Positions 42,490 to 51,902 of a stretch of 64,000 nt of DNA are shown piece by piece (positions within the stretch are counted from its first letter, which is position 1; each line of letters begins with the position of its first letter). A program made the translations under genes and the position numbers. The stretch comes from Deltaproteobacteria bacterium HGW-Deltaproteobacteria-2 (lineage in GTDB: Bacteria; Desulfobacterota; Syntrophia; Syntrophales; Smithellaceae): the NCBI GenBank assembly GCA_002840505.1, contig PHBC01000001.1, positions 311,782 to 375,781 on the forward strand, given 5' to 3'. A model generated the notes under the pieces. It was not told the DNA's origin. It saw only the letters and a list, made by a program, of their open reading frames with translations, and made no database searches.

Positions 42490-43456
42490 TGTTGTCCTTT
42501 TTTATCTTCATTTTCGCGCTGGCAAATTCTGCCAATTTCTCAATGCCGCTGACAAGACCACCGGGCATGAACATAGTCATTAAAATTAACATCAATCCAT
42601 AAACAACGATATCAAAATCCTGAAAAACGCGTAGAAATTCCGGAAGCATTGTCAGAATTGCCGCACCCAGAAATGAGCCATAAATACTGCCCAGACCGCC
42701 AATAACCACCATTGTGAGCAGTTCAACGGAAAAATTGAATCCGAATGACGCCGGAGCGATAAAAGTCATGATATGGGCATAGAGACTTCCGGCTATTGCG
42801 GAAATAACGGCGGAAACAGTAAAAATCTGCACCTTAAGAATTCTGGCGTTAACTCCCATGACACGGGCAGCCACTTCCGAATCATGAATGGCTCTCAGCG
42901 CGCGACCGATTCTAGACTGGAATAAATTGATGGATAATAACATTACGGCCAGAGTGAATACCCAGACCAGATAATAATTATTCAGATCATTGTCAAAAAT
43001 CAATGAGCCGATATGAAGATTCGGTATTCCGGATAATCCTGAAGGGCCCCCGGTAAAATCAACGGTTTCGTTGAAAATTATATACATGATGATACCGAAG
43101 CCAAGCGTAGCCATTGCCAGATAATGTCCCTTAAGTTTTAAAATAGGAAAGCCTATAACGAAAGCCAGAGCCCCGGCACAAAAGGCAGCCAGAATAATTA
43201 TCAGAAAGGGATCTACCGGAAACCTGGTCGTGATTACACCGGAAATATAAGCGCCCATACCGAAAAAGGCGGCGTGTCCGAGTGAAATCTGCCCGGCATA
43301 TCCCATCAGTAAATTTAGAGCTACGGCCAGCATGGTATTGATGCCGACAAAAACAAGCACATTTAAAAGATAATTACCCTTTAAAAAAAACGGCGCCACG
43401 AGCACTACTGCCGCGAAAATTAAAAAAATAAGTATTTGTTGCCTTTTTTCCTTCAT
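42476..43456 (-). CDS. livM: branched-chain-type ABC permease LivM
   Basis: A 326-residue permease with about nine or ten membrane segments. LNLLMGYAGQISLGHAAFFGMGAY, LKLKGHYLAMATLGFGIIMYII and ALRAIHDSEVAARVMGVN are the conserved LivM segments, the last being the ATPase-contacting loop. Its 3' end overlaps livG. Confidence 0.94.
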   Translation of the reverse strand: MKEKRQQILIFLIFAAVVLVAPFFLKGNYLLNVLVFVGINTMLAVALNLLMGYAGQISLGHAAFFGMGAYISGVITTRFPVDPFLIIILAAFCAGALAFVIGFPILKLKGHYLAMATLGFGIIMYIIFNETVDFTGGPSGLSGIPNLHIGSLIFDNDLNNYYLVWVFTLAVMLLSINLFQSRIGRALRAIHDSEVAARVMGVNARILKVQIFTVSAVISAIAGSLYAHIMTFIAPASFGFNFSVELLTMVVIGGLGSIYGSFLGAAILTMLPEFLRVFQDFDIVVYGLMLILMTMFMPGGLVSGIEKLAEFASAKMKIKKDNNAQA

Positions 43457-43517
43457 GATATTTAATTTCTTTCAGTCTCAAATTATTGTGGGGCTGAAAA
43501 TTACAGAATTTCTTAAG

Positions 43518-44402
43518 TTAAAACCTTTCCGTCTCTTTTTTCGTAAACAATCCTTCCGGCCGGATAAAGAGTATTAACAGCAAAATGATAAAGGCAATTG
43601 CGTCTTTGTAGCTGGCAGAGATATAACCGGCACCTAAAGATTCTAATAAACCGAGCAAAAGTCCTCCCATCACAGTGCTCAAACCGCTGCTCATTCCACC
43701 GATAATCACCGCGCAAAAACCTTTCAGACCAAGCATGACGCCGACATCATAGGAAGTCATGGTCAGCGGCGCGATAATTATTCCGGCCATAGAACCGATA
43801 GCCGAACTGATGGCAAACGATAGCAAAACCATATTTTTAACATTTATGCCGACTAATCCGGCAGCCTGCGAATTATAAGCGCAGGCACGCATAGCCTTAC
43901 CAGCAATGCTGTAATTAAAAAATATTCGACCGGCCATAATGGTTAAAACAGTTACGGCAAAAATCCAAAGATGTTGGGGAAGAATAGTTGCGCCGGCGAT
44001 ATAAATAGGATCGTTACCGGAAAAAGCAGGCAAAGCATGTGTATCTTTTCCCCAGATAAGCATAGCTGCTCCACGAATAAAGATGCTGGCACCGATGGTA
44101 ATAATGATAAGACTGAGCGGCTTCGCGTTTTGCAGAGGCCTGATGGCCAGACGTTCAAAACAAACGCCGACTATTGTCGAAATAGCAACGGCCAGAACTA
44201 TTGCCGGTATGATCGACAGTTTTAAAACGGTGAGAAAAAAAACCGTCAATATGCCTCCGAGCATCACAAACTCGCCCTGCGCAAAATTTATGATGCCAGT
44301 GGCATTATAAATCATGGCAAAACCAAACCCAATCAAGGCATAAATGGCGCCGTTAGAAAGACCGGATAAAATGTATTGAAATAATTGCCGGGAGTTATCC
44401 AT
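43518..44402 (-). CDS. livH: branched-chain-type ABC permease LivH
   Basis: A 294-residue permease. GLSNGAIYALIGFGFAMIYNATGIINFAQGEFVMLGG at the N-terminus and MRACAYNSQAAGLVGIN (ATPase-contacting loop) are diagnostic of LivH. About eight membrane segments. It is separated from the binding-protein gene by a strong hairpin and a type D repeat. Confidence 0.94.
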   Translation of the reverse strand: MDNSRQLFQYILSGLSNGAIYALIGFGFAMIYNATGIINFAQGEFVMLGGILTVFFLTVLKLSIIPAIVLAVAISTIVGVCFERLAIRPLQNAKPLSLIIITIGASIFIRGAAMLIWGKDTHALPAFSGNDPIYIAGATILPQHLWIFAVTVLTIMAGRIFFNYSIAGKAMRACAYNSQAAGLVGINVKNMVLLSFAISSAIGSMAGIIIAPLTMTSYDVGVMLGLKGFCAVIIGGMSSGLSTVMGGLLLGLLESLGAGYISASYKDAIAFIILLLILFIRPEGLFTKKETERF

Positions 44403-44408
44403 TTATAA

Positions 44409-44575
44409 TATAATTCTAAATAAAAGCCCTATTTTTTATTCACAGTGCCACTCGACACATAATCTAATACCCTGAATAACCTAAAGGTCACTTGGGGGGC
44501 TCGCCAGGTCACATGGGATTACACGCCGGTAATACGCTTAACATCCCCAATATCATCTTTGATTTATAAATGGTA
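44409..44575. repeat. type D element, copy 2
   Basis: Left end TATAATTCTAAATAAAAG and right end CTTTGATTTATAAATGGTA match the ends of the 29135-29272 element loosely. CAATATCATCTTTGATTTA is shared almost base for base with 29248-29263. It lies between the binding-protein gene and livH. Confidence 0.65.
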
Positions 44576-44610
44576 TAAGATTATATCGTGATTCGCCAAT
44601 AAATATTAAC

Positions 44611-44641
44611 GCGGTGCGGATGACATTATCATCCGCACCGC
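44611..44641 (-). terminator. strong hairpin after the binding-protein gene
   Basis: GCGGTGCGGATGA (44611-44623) and TCATCCGCACCGC (44629-44641) form a perfect 13-bp stem with a five-base loop, 25 bases after the binding-protein stop. Reading left, it is followed by GTTAATATTT, a weak U tract. It is likely a partial terminator or mRNA stabiliser that raises binding-protein over permease expression. Confidence 0.7.
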
Positions 44642-44666
44642 TGACGCAGCGTTACTGATTACTTTA

Positions 44667-45809
44667 TTATTTTATTAACTTCCAGTCGCCTTTCTCAATC
44701 TTGACCAGAACAAAAGCTTCGCTGGTAAGACCGGCATGATCCTGCGGAGAATACGTAAAGGTTCCGCCGATACCCGAAAACTTTTTAGTTTTCTCCAGTT
44801 GATCACGAATCGCCGCTGGTGAGAACCCTCCTTTTTCCATGGCACTCTTTAGAAGCATAACAGCATCCCACGCATGGCCGCCGAAATGATCACCTTCCAC
44901 TTTATAATTTTTCCTGTACTCATTCACATAGTTCATCAGCGCTTTCTTCTGCGGATCTGATTTGGGCAGTTGATCGGCAACTATGACACGCCCGGACGGA
45001 AGGATAATTCCTTCTGCTCCCTCACCGGCAAGCTCAATAAATTTCTTGGAGGACACGCCATGGCTCATATACAGGGGAAGTTTTATTCCAAGCTGCTTGA
45101 CGTTTCTGGCAACTTTGGCCGGACCGGGATTCGTTCCCCAGCAAATAATCGCCTGAGCTTCGCTGTCGCGTATTTTTGTCAGTTGAACAGTCATATCGTC
45201 ATCTTTCGGACCATACGTTTCATCTGAAATTATCTTCATGCCGAATTCTTTGGACTGTAATTTAAGCTGTTCTCTGCCTGATGATCCGAAACCATCCGAT
45301 ACGGTGAGTATTGCTATCTTGGATATTTTCTGTTTCTGCAGATGCTTGTAAATTTTCATTACGGCGAGAACGTCGTTTTGCGCTGTCTTGAATACCCATT
45401 TCTTCACCGGATCGGTTATTTTAATACCTGCTGCGCATGAAACGAGGGGTATTTCCGCCTTTTCAACCACGGGGATTACTGCCATGCTGTCACCGGTCGT
45501 GCTGGGTCCGATTATAGCCACTACTTTATCATCTTTAATTAACTTATTGACGCCCTGTACAGCCTTGGTGGCATCGCCCTGGGTATCATAGACGACAAGT
45601 TCCAGTTTGCGCCCCTTTATTCCGCCTGCTTTGTTTATCTGGGCCACCATCATTTCCGCGGTATTGCGTTCCGGCTCACCGAGAAATGATGCAGGACCGG
45701 ACACAGAAAACAGCGCACCGATCTTTACAGGTTCAGCGGCAAAAACTATTGAGCCAAGTAATAAACAAAAAAATGAAACCAAAACTATCCTGAAAATACT
45801 TTTTGACAT
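44667..45809 (-). CDS. branched-chain-type ABC transporter substrate-binding protein
   Basis: A 380-residue periplasmic binding protein of the LivK/peripla_BP_6 family. A signal peptide (MSKSIFRIVLVSFFCLLLG) is followed by cleavage near VFA/AEP, then VKIGALFSVSGPASFLGE and INKAGGIKGRKLELVVYDTQGD, both typical. The ATG at 45809 has GGAGG at good spacing; the ATG twelve bases upstream is less likely. Members bind leucine, amides, short-chain acids or aromatic acids. The nearby phenylacetate-CoA ligase suggests an aromatic ligand, but the pocket cannot be read with confidence. Confidence 0.93.
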   Translation of the reverse strand: MSKSIFRIVLVSFFCLLLGSIVFAAEPVKIGALFSVSGPASFLGEPERNTAEMMVAQINKAGGIKGRKLELVVYDTQGDATKAVQGVNKLIKDDKVVAIIGPSTTGDSMAVIPVVEKAEIPLVSCAAGIKITDPVKKWVFKTAQNDVLAVMKIYKHLQKQKISKIAILTVSDGFGSSGREQLKLQSKEFGMKIISDETYGPKDDDMTVQLTKIRDSEAQAIICWGTNPGPAKVARNVKQLGIKLPLYMSHGVSSKKFIELAGEGAEGIILPSGRVIVADQLPKSDPQKKALMNYVNEYRKNYKVEGDHFGGHAWDAVMLLKSAMEKGGFSPAAIRDQLEKTKKFSGIGGTFTYSPQDHAGLTSEAFVLVKIEKGDWKLIK

Positions 45810-45923
45810 ACACACCTCCATTTAAAAAATTTAGTCACCTAATCAAACGCAAAACAACATGATATAATTAATATCTTAAAAATCAACTTGATTTACTTCT
45901 GATTAATTCATTTATGTTGTTTG

Positions 45924-47267
45924 TTATAGAACAGGTATCCTTATAGTAAATGTTGTTCCCTTTCCTACTTCACTTTTAACTGTAATATCCCCCTTATGTC
46001 TCTGGATTATTTCATAGGTAATGCTTAAGCCCAAGCCTGTTCCCTTACCAATATCTTTAGTAGTAAAGAAAGGCTCAAATATCTTACCGATGTTCTTCTC
46101 GGAAATTCCACGGCCAGTATCAGACACCGCCATCCATATTGATTGGTCTTTATCCCATGTTTTAATTGTAATTTCACCTTGTTCTTCAATGGAATTAACG
46201 GCATTGATTAAAAGATTTACAATTACTTGATTTATCTGATGAGGATGACATTTAGTAAGAGACAGAGTGCCATAGTCCTTTTTCAGGATAGCTTTATATT
46301 TTAATTCGGGCCAGACTATACTGACGGCACTTTCGATACATTCATTGATGTCCGCTTCTTTATATTCTTCTTCATCCATTCTGGAAAAGCAATTAAGTTC
46401 GTGAATGATCTTTTTCATCCTTTCCGAACCATCAACAGATTCCTCGATAAGTTCTTTTACGTCCTTAATAACATAATCAAGTTTTAATTCCATCCGCTTT
46501 TCTTTAATTTTCTCGACCACATCCTCAGTCTTAAGAGATTCAATCACCTCCGACTGGGTTTGGATAAAATCAACTAATCGATTAATATACTTATCGAGCG
46601 TCCCCAAATTACTGGAGATAAATGCCAGGGGATTATTGATTTCGTGAGCCACACCGGCAGCCAGCTGGCCGATGGAAGCCATCTTCTCCTGCTGCAGAAT
46701 CTTCAATTGAGAGGCTTTTAATTCTTCGTAGGTTTTACCAAGTTTTTCCAGGGCAAGTTGAATCTTTTCTCTGCTTTCATCAATTTCCTTGTTTTTCGTA
46801 ATCAGCTCTTCCTGATTCATTTTTAAGGCATACTCCAGTTGTCTGCGTTTGGTGACATCCCGGGAAATGCCCCTGAATCCGATCAGTATTCCTTCAATAT
46901 CTCTTATAACAGAAATAGACGTTTCAAAGATTAATTTAGTTCCGTCTTTTCTGGTAGCTTCCATATCCAGGATATTTACCGTTTTGTAACTTTTATCCAC
47001 GGCATCTTTCAGCGTTCTAATGGTTGTTTCGTCTACAAGGTGCCAATATCTCTTGCCGATTAATTCTTCTCTGGTATATCCGACTAAATGACACATCGCA
47101 TCATTAATAAAAGTAAATTTGCCAACCATATCAGTCTCATAATAAGCTTCTTCGATATCTTTAAGAATAAAGCGTCGTTTATCTTCGCTCTCGCGTAGAG
47201 CTTCTTCTATTTTTTTACGTTCAGTGCGCTTTCGACCGGGTTTTTTACGTTCGACCACTTGTTCCAT
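45924..47267 (-). CDS. PAS-domain sensor histidine kinase
   Basis: A 447-residue soluble histidine kinase with no membrane segment. The N-terminus is highly basic (KKPGRKRTERKK). A PAS domain occupies about residues 28-140 (FTFINDAMCHLVGYTREEL, then GFRGISRDVTKRRQLE), a coiled coil runs about 145-195, and the H-box is GVAHEINNPLAF (His208). The ATPase domain has the N-box QVIVNLLINAVNSI, DTGRGI, FFTTKDIGKGTGLGLSI and GTTF. No response regulator is beside it, so it is an orphan here; the input is presumably a small cytoplasmic ligand or redox state sensed by the PAS domain. It is 96 bases after rmuC on the same strand. Confidence 0.93.
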   Translation of the reverse strand: MEQVVERKKPGRKRTERKKIEEALRESEDKRRFILKDIEEAYYETDMVGKFTFINDAMCHLVGYTREELIGKRYWHLVDETTIRTLKDAVDKSYKTVNILDMEATRKDGTKLIFETSISVIRDIEGILIGFRGISRDVTKRRQLEYALKMNQEELITKNKEIDESREKIQLALEKLGKTYEELKASQLKILQQEKMASIGQLAAGVAHEINNPLAFISSNLGTLDKYINRLVDFIQTQSEVIESLKTEDVVEKIKEKRMELKLDYVIKDVKELIEESVDGSERMKKIIHELNCFSRMDEEEYKEADINECIESAVSIVWPELKYKAILKKDYGTLSLTKCHPHQINQVIVNLLINAVNSIEEQGEITIKTWDKDQSIWMAVSDTGRGISEKNIGKIFEPFFTTKDIGKGTGLGLSITYEIIQRHKGDITVKSEVGKGTTFTIRIPVL

Positions 47268-47363
47268 TTTACCCTCATAAACAAATAATTGCTCTTTCCA
47301 GATAATGAATAAACTTTAGCAATTTACTAATGAGTTTCTGCCTTGAAGAACATAAATTTCCAG

Positions 47364-48638
47364 TTAAAGATCTTCCCCGGCAGGTATTTTATCCTCAAGA
47401 ATAATCCCGGCAGATGTGTCGGGAAGTACTTCCACATCGCGCAATTTATTCTGTATAGTTTTTGATTTTTTGCGCGCATCATCCACGGAGCTGGCGGCTT
47501 GTTCCAACCGCTTATGCACAGCATCCAGTGTGTCGCCAAATCTGCCGAACGCTGATTTAACTTCACCCAGCACTTTCCATACTTCACTGGAACGTTTCTG
47601 AATAGCCAGCGTGCGGAAACCCATCTGCAAACTGTTTAAAAGTGCCGCAAAAGTGGTAGGACCGGTAACAACGATATGATGTTCTCGCTGCAGAACGGCA
47701 ACCAAAGCCGTACGGCGGATGACCTCAGCGTAGAGCCCTTCCGAAGGCAGAAACATAATGCCGAAATCAGTCGTTTTGGGCGGCGCGAGATATTTTTGAG
47801 AAATGTCTTTGGCAGCTTTTTTTATACTCCCCTCAAGCTGACGGACAGCGCTGTCCACGGCGACGGCATCCGCCCGTTCCTGCGCGTCCAGCAGACGCTG
47901 ATAATCTTCCACCGGAAATTTCGCATCTACCGGAATCAGCACGGAATCAGCGGGCGAATCGCTCTGACCGGGAAGCTTGATGGCGAATTCGACAAAATCG
48001 CTCCCATTTTCCTGTATCTTAACATTCTTTAAATATTGTTCAGGAGAAAGGATTTCTTCCAGAAGCGCGCCTAATTGCACCTCTCCCCATGTGCCGCGTA
48101 TCTTGACATTGGTCAGCACCTTCTGCAAATTGCCCACATCGGCGGCCAGATTGCGCATGTCGCCCAATCCCTGATGCACCTGTTCCAGCCGATCACTCAC
48201 CAGTTTAAAAGCTTCGCCTAATCTGGTTTCCAGAGTATTGTGCAGTTTTTCATTGACTGTCTCGCGCATCAGTTCGAGCTGGCGGGTATTATCTTCCTGA
48301 ATCTGCTTGAGCTTCTCATCAACAACCAGCCGGACAGCTTCTATTTTCTTTTCAGTGGCAGCGGTCAGTTCTGCCAGACGCATCTGCACCGAACCCTCAA
48401 ATGATTTAAATGACTGGGCCAGCTCGGTTCGTTCCTGCTGTGCCTGTACCTGCACCTCCGCGCGCGAACGCGCGATTTCTTCGCGCACCGAGCGATCGGT
48501 TCGTTCCTGAAAATCCCGCAGATTGTCCAGCCTGCTCACAAGGTTCGCAAAATCAAGAGAGCCGCGCGAGGCTCGCCAGTATAACAAAACGAAACCGGCG
48601 ATTATCAGGACTATAATTATTATTAGAAATACTTCCAT
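47364..48638 (-). CDS. rmuC: DNA recombination protein RmuC
   Basis: A 424-residue RmuC-family protein from the ATG at 48638 (GGAG upstream); the 48683 start is less likely. One N-terminal membrane segment (about 3-20) is followed by a long coiled coil (about 40-150) and the RmuC nuclease-like domain (KVLTNVKIRGTWGEVQLGALLEEIL, then DAKFPVEDYQRLLDA and FLPSEGLYAEVI). RmuC limits inversion at short inverted repeats in E. coli and is a predicted PD-(D/E)XK-type nuclease. In a genome full of small inverted repeats this is worth noting, but no direct link is shown. Confidence 0.94.
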   Translation of the reverse strand: MEVFLIIIIVLIIAGFVLLYWRASRGSLDFANLVSRLDNLRDFQERTDRSVREEIARSRAEVQVQAQQERTELAQSFKSFEGSVQMRLAELTAATEKKIEAVRLVVDEKLKQIQEDNTRQLELMRETVNEKLHNTLETRLGEAFKLVSDRLEQVHQGLGDMRNLAADVGNLQKVLTNVKIRGTWGEVQLGALLEEILSPEQYLKNVKIQENGSDFVEFAIKLPGQSDSPADSVLIPVDAKFPVEDYQRLLDAQERADAVAVDSAVRQLEGSIKKAAKDISQKYLAPPKTTDFGIMFLPSEGLYAEVIRRTALVAVLQREHHIVVTGPTTFAALLNSLQMGFRTLAIQKRSSEVWKVLGEVKSAFGRFGDTLDAVHKRLEQAASSVDDARKKSKTIQNKLRDVEVLPDTSAGIILEDKIPAGEDL

Positions 48639-48856
48639 TTTTTCTCCGCAACCAGCCGGATGAAATTTATCCGTAAAGCGCATATCCTGAGAATGACGGC
48701 TGAATATATCGGTTCAGATACTGGTGTGTCAAGCGAAATGACCGGAGCTGATGCCGTTTCATCAGATGGCATCTTTATCACGCCAAGACCTTGTATTGAT
48801 TAAGGAACATATTTGTAAGTTGCATAATTTACGGCTTTTGGGTATAAAATCGGGCG

Positions 48857-48874
48857 TCCGCCTGATTAGGCGGA
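48857..48874. other. hairpin upstream of purL
   Basis: TCCGCCTGATTAGGCGGA forms a seven-base-pair stem with a four-base loop, 30 bases before the purL ATG and followed by TTAAAATATTTT. It may attenuate or stabilise the message, or may be a repeat end. It does not match a purine riboswitch. Confidence 0.35.
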
Positions 48875-48904
48875 TTAAAATATTTTCTTATATTAAGGTT
48901 GAAC

Positions 48905-51886
48905 ATGGCGAGCAGAATTGAAGTTGGTTTCAAAAACGGCATTCGCGACGCTTTAGGCGAAAAAGTAAAGAGGCGGATTATCGATAACATTTCCCTGCCG
49001 GTTGAGAAAGTAAGCACCGTTGAAGTTTATACAGTCACCGGTGATTTGAACAAAGATGAATTAAAAGAAGCTGCGTCCGGTCCTCTTTCCGACCATGTAA
49101 TTCAAGACTTTTCCATAAACATTCCGCTGACCGGTGATTTCGATTGGCTAATCGAAGTCGGCTTTAGACCCGGTGTCACCGATAATGTAGGCAAAACCGC
49201 CCGGGAAGCAATTGAACTACTGCTAGGCAACAATATCGGTTCACGTAAAATTGGCGTTTATACTTCCCGCCAATACCGGATCTGCGGAAAAATCACCAAA
49301 AATGATGCTGAAAAAATCGCTTCCGGTCTTTTAGCCAACGATTTAATCGAGCGCTATCAAATCGTTTCTAAAAATGACTTTGATTTTGCTTGCGGAATGC
49401 CGGTTTATATCCCGCAAGTATCAGGCAAGGCGGATCTCGCAGTGGAAGAAATCAATCTGACCGCAGCCGGCAATGATGAACTTTTAAAAATCAGCAGGGA
49501 TCGGATCCTGGCCTTAAATCTGACGGAAATGAAAGCAATGCGTGATTATTTTCGCAACAAAAAAACGGTCGGCACAAGAAATAAAATGGGGCTTGGCGAG
49601 AACATTACGGATGTCGAACTGGAATGTCTGGCGCAAACCTGGTCGGAACATTGCAAGCATAAAATATTTAACAGTCTGATCAACTACAGCGACGGGAAAA
49701 AGAAACAAACAATTAATTCTCTCTTTAAAACTTATATTAAAGACTCCACAACAAAAATACGCAAAGCCAAGGGCAGGAAAGATTTTTGTCTTTCTGTTTT
49801 TGTCGATAATGCCGGTATAATTAAATTCAACGATGATTTTAATCTGGTTTTTAAAGTAGAAACGCATAATTCACCTTCCGCTCTTGATCCCTATGGTGGA
49901 GCGCTTACCGGCATTGTTGGCGTCAACCGCGATCCATTTGGCACAGGCCTCGGAGCAAAGCTGATTTTCAATACCGATGTTTTTTGTTTTGCTTCTCCTT
50001 TTCATAAAAAGAAACTGCCGCCGCGCATTCTCCATCCGCGCCGAATTTATGAAGGAGTACGCGAAGGCGTCGAACACGGAGGGAATAAAAGCGGCATCCC
50101 CACTGTCAACGGCAGTATTGTATTTGATGAACGATTCCTGGGTAAGCCCCTTGTTTACTGCGGTACAGCCGGAATAATGCCCGCACGGATCAAGGGAAAA
50201 ACAACGCATCAAAAAGAAATCAAACCGGGCGACCTGATCGTCATGACAGGCGGTCGCATCGGCAAGGACGGCATTCACGGAGCGACTTTTTCTTCTGAGG
50301 AGCTGCACGAAGGATCACCGGTAACGGCAGTGCAGATCGGTGATCCGATCACTCAAAAAAAAATGACCGATTTTCTGCTTGTCGCCCGTGATCGCGGACT
50401 TTATCGCGCCATTACTGATAATGGAGCCGGTGGACTTTCCTCTTCCATTGGCGAAATGGCGACTTACTCCGGAGGATGCGAATTCGATCTGATTCATGCA
50501 CCTTTAAAATACGCAGGCCTTCAGCCTTGGGAGATTCTTGTCTCTGAAGCACAGGAACGCATGACGCTGGCTGTTGATCCTCGAAAAATAAAGTCCTTTC
50601 TGGAACTGGCGAAAAAGATGGGTGTGGAAGCAACTGTTCTGGGTAAATTTACCGCCTCCGGTAATTTTCATGTCCTCTTTGGCGGAAAAACTGTTGCCTG
50701 CCTCGAAATGGAATTTCTCCATGCCGGCGTTCCCCAAATGACACTTACGGCAAAATGGAAACAACCTAAAAATAAAGAACCGCGTTTTGCACCGCCATCT
50801 GATCTGGGCAAGGCGCTCATGGAAATGCTTTCCCGTTTAAATATATGCTCAAAAGAATCGGTGGTGCGTCAATACGATCACGAAGTTCAGGGAGGCAGTG
50901 TAATTAAGCCTTTGGTAGGCGCCGAAAATGACGGACCTTCCGATGCCGCAATAATCAGGCCTATTCTGGATTCCATGGAAGGAGTTGTCGTAGCGCATGG
51001 TATTTGTCCGCGTTACAGCGATATTGATACTTATCACATGACCGCCTGTGCCATGGACGAAGCAATCCGCAATGCCGTGGCCGTAGGCGCCGATATTGAC
51101 CATCTGGCCGGTCTCGATAATTTCTGCTGGTGTGATCCCGTGAAGTCCGCAAAAACACCCGACGGCGAATATAAACTGGCGCAACTGGTGCGTGCTAATA
51201 TGGCTATCTACGATTATACAACAGCTTATGGCGTTCCTTGTATTTCCGGCAAGGACAGCATGAAAAACGATTACCAGATAGGCAAAACGAAAATATCTAT
51301 TCCTCCGACGCTTCTTTTTTCCGTTATCGGTAAAATTAAAGATGCAAGAAAAGCCGTTACTATGGATGCCAAACGCCCGCAGGATCTGGTTTATATCATC
51401 GGTGAAACCAAAGATGAATTAGGCGGTTCGGAGTGGTTTGCATCGCAAAAAGTCATCGGCAATAATGTTCCACGGGTCATTGCCGCAAAAGCGATAAAAA
51501 CATACAGGGCATTACATAAGGCTATGCAGTCCGGTATTATCGCTTCCTGCCACGACTGCTCCGACGGTGGACTCGCTGTTGCACTGGCTGAAGTAGCTTT
51601 TGCCGGTGGCCTGGGAATGAATATTGATCTAAACTTTGTTCCTTACCGGGGCAAAAAGAGAAATGATTACATTTTATTTTCGGAAACGGCCAGCCGTTTT
51701 GTAGTTACAGTACATCCGGAAGATCAAGGAAAGTTTGAAAATATCATGGCCGGAAACATCAGCAGCGAAATCGGCTTTATCACCAGCGACGGTTTATTTC
51801 AGGTAACCGGTCTGGACGGAAAATTAATTATCAAAGAAAAAATACGCAAACTCAAAGATGCTTGGCAAAAGCCTCTTAATTTTTAA
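48905..51886 (+). CDS. purL: phosphoribosylformylglycinamidine synthase, synthetase subunit with PurS-like N-terminus
   Basis: A 993-residue FGAM synthetase subunit from the ATG at 48905; a TTG six bases upstream is less likely. Residues about 3-80 and 83-162 are two PurS-like repeats (RIEVGFKNGIRDALGEKVKR and LIEVGFRPGVTDNVGKTARE). The catalytic part follows with QTWSEHCKHK, VFKVETHNSPSALDPYGGA, GVNRDPFGTG and GPSDAAIIRPI. Large PurL proteins have a PurS-dimer-like N-terminus and a fused glutaminase; small PurL proteins have neither. This is the middle form: PurS-like domains fused, but the glutaminase encoded separately as purQ, 16 bases on. It catalyses step four of purine synthesis, using ATP and ammonia from PurQ. 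Confidence 0.95.
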   Translation: MASRIEVGFKNGIRDALGEKVKRRIIDNISLPVEKVSTVEVYTVTGDLNKDELKEAASGPLSDHVIQDFSINIPLTGDFDWLIEVGFRPGVTDNVGKTAREAIELLLGNNIGSRKIGVYTSRQYRICGKITKNDAEKIASGLLANDLIERYQIVSKNDFDFACGMPVYIPQVSGKADLAVEEINLTAAGNDELLKISRDRILALNLTEMKAMRDYFRNKKTVGTRNKMGLGENITDVELECLAQTWSEHCKHKIFNSLINYSDGKKKQTINSLFKTYIKDSTTKIRKAKGRKDFCLSVFVDNAGIIKFNDDFNLVFKVETHNSPSALDPYGGALTGIVGVNRDPFGTGLGAKLIFNTDVFCFASPFHKKKLPPRILHPRRIYEGVREGVEHGGNKSGIPTVNGSIVFDERFLGKPLVYCGTAGIMPARIKGKTTHQKEIKPGDLIVMTGGRIGKDGIHGATFSSEELHEGSPVTAVQIGDPITQKKMTDFLLVARDRGLYRAITDNGAGGLSSSIGEMATYSGGCEFDLIHAPLKYAGLQPWEILVSEAQERMTLAVDPRKIKSFLELAKKMGVEATVLGKFTASGNFHVLFGGKTVACLEMEFLHAGVPQMTLTAKWKQPKNKEPRFAPPSDLGKALMEMLSRLNICSKESVVRQYDHEVQGGSVIKPLVGAENDGPSDAAIIRPILDSMEGVVVAHGICPRYSDIDTYHMTACAMDEAIRNAVAVGADIDHLAGLDNFCWCDPVKSAKTPDGEYKLAQLVRANMAIYDYTTAYGVPCISGKDSMKNDYQIGKTKISIPPTLLFSVIGKIKDARKAVTMDAKRPQDLVYIIGETKDELGGSEWFASQKVIGNNVPRVIAAKAIKTYRALHKAMQSGIIASCHDCSDGGLAVALAEVAFAGGLGMNIDLNFVPYRGKKRNDYILFSETASRFVVTVHPEDQGKFENIMAGNISSEIGFITSDGLFQVTGLDGKLIIKEKIRKLKDAWQKPLNF

Positions 51887-51902
51887 AAGCAGGATTGATT
51901 CT

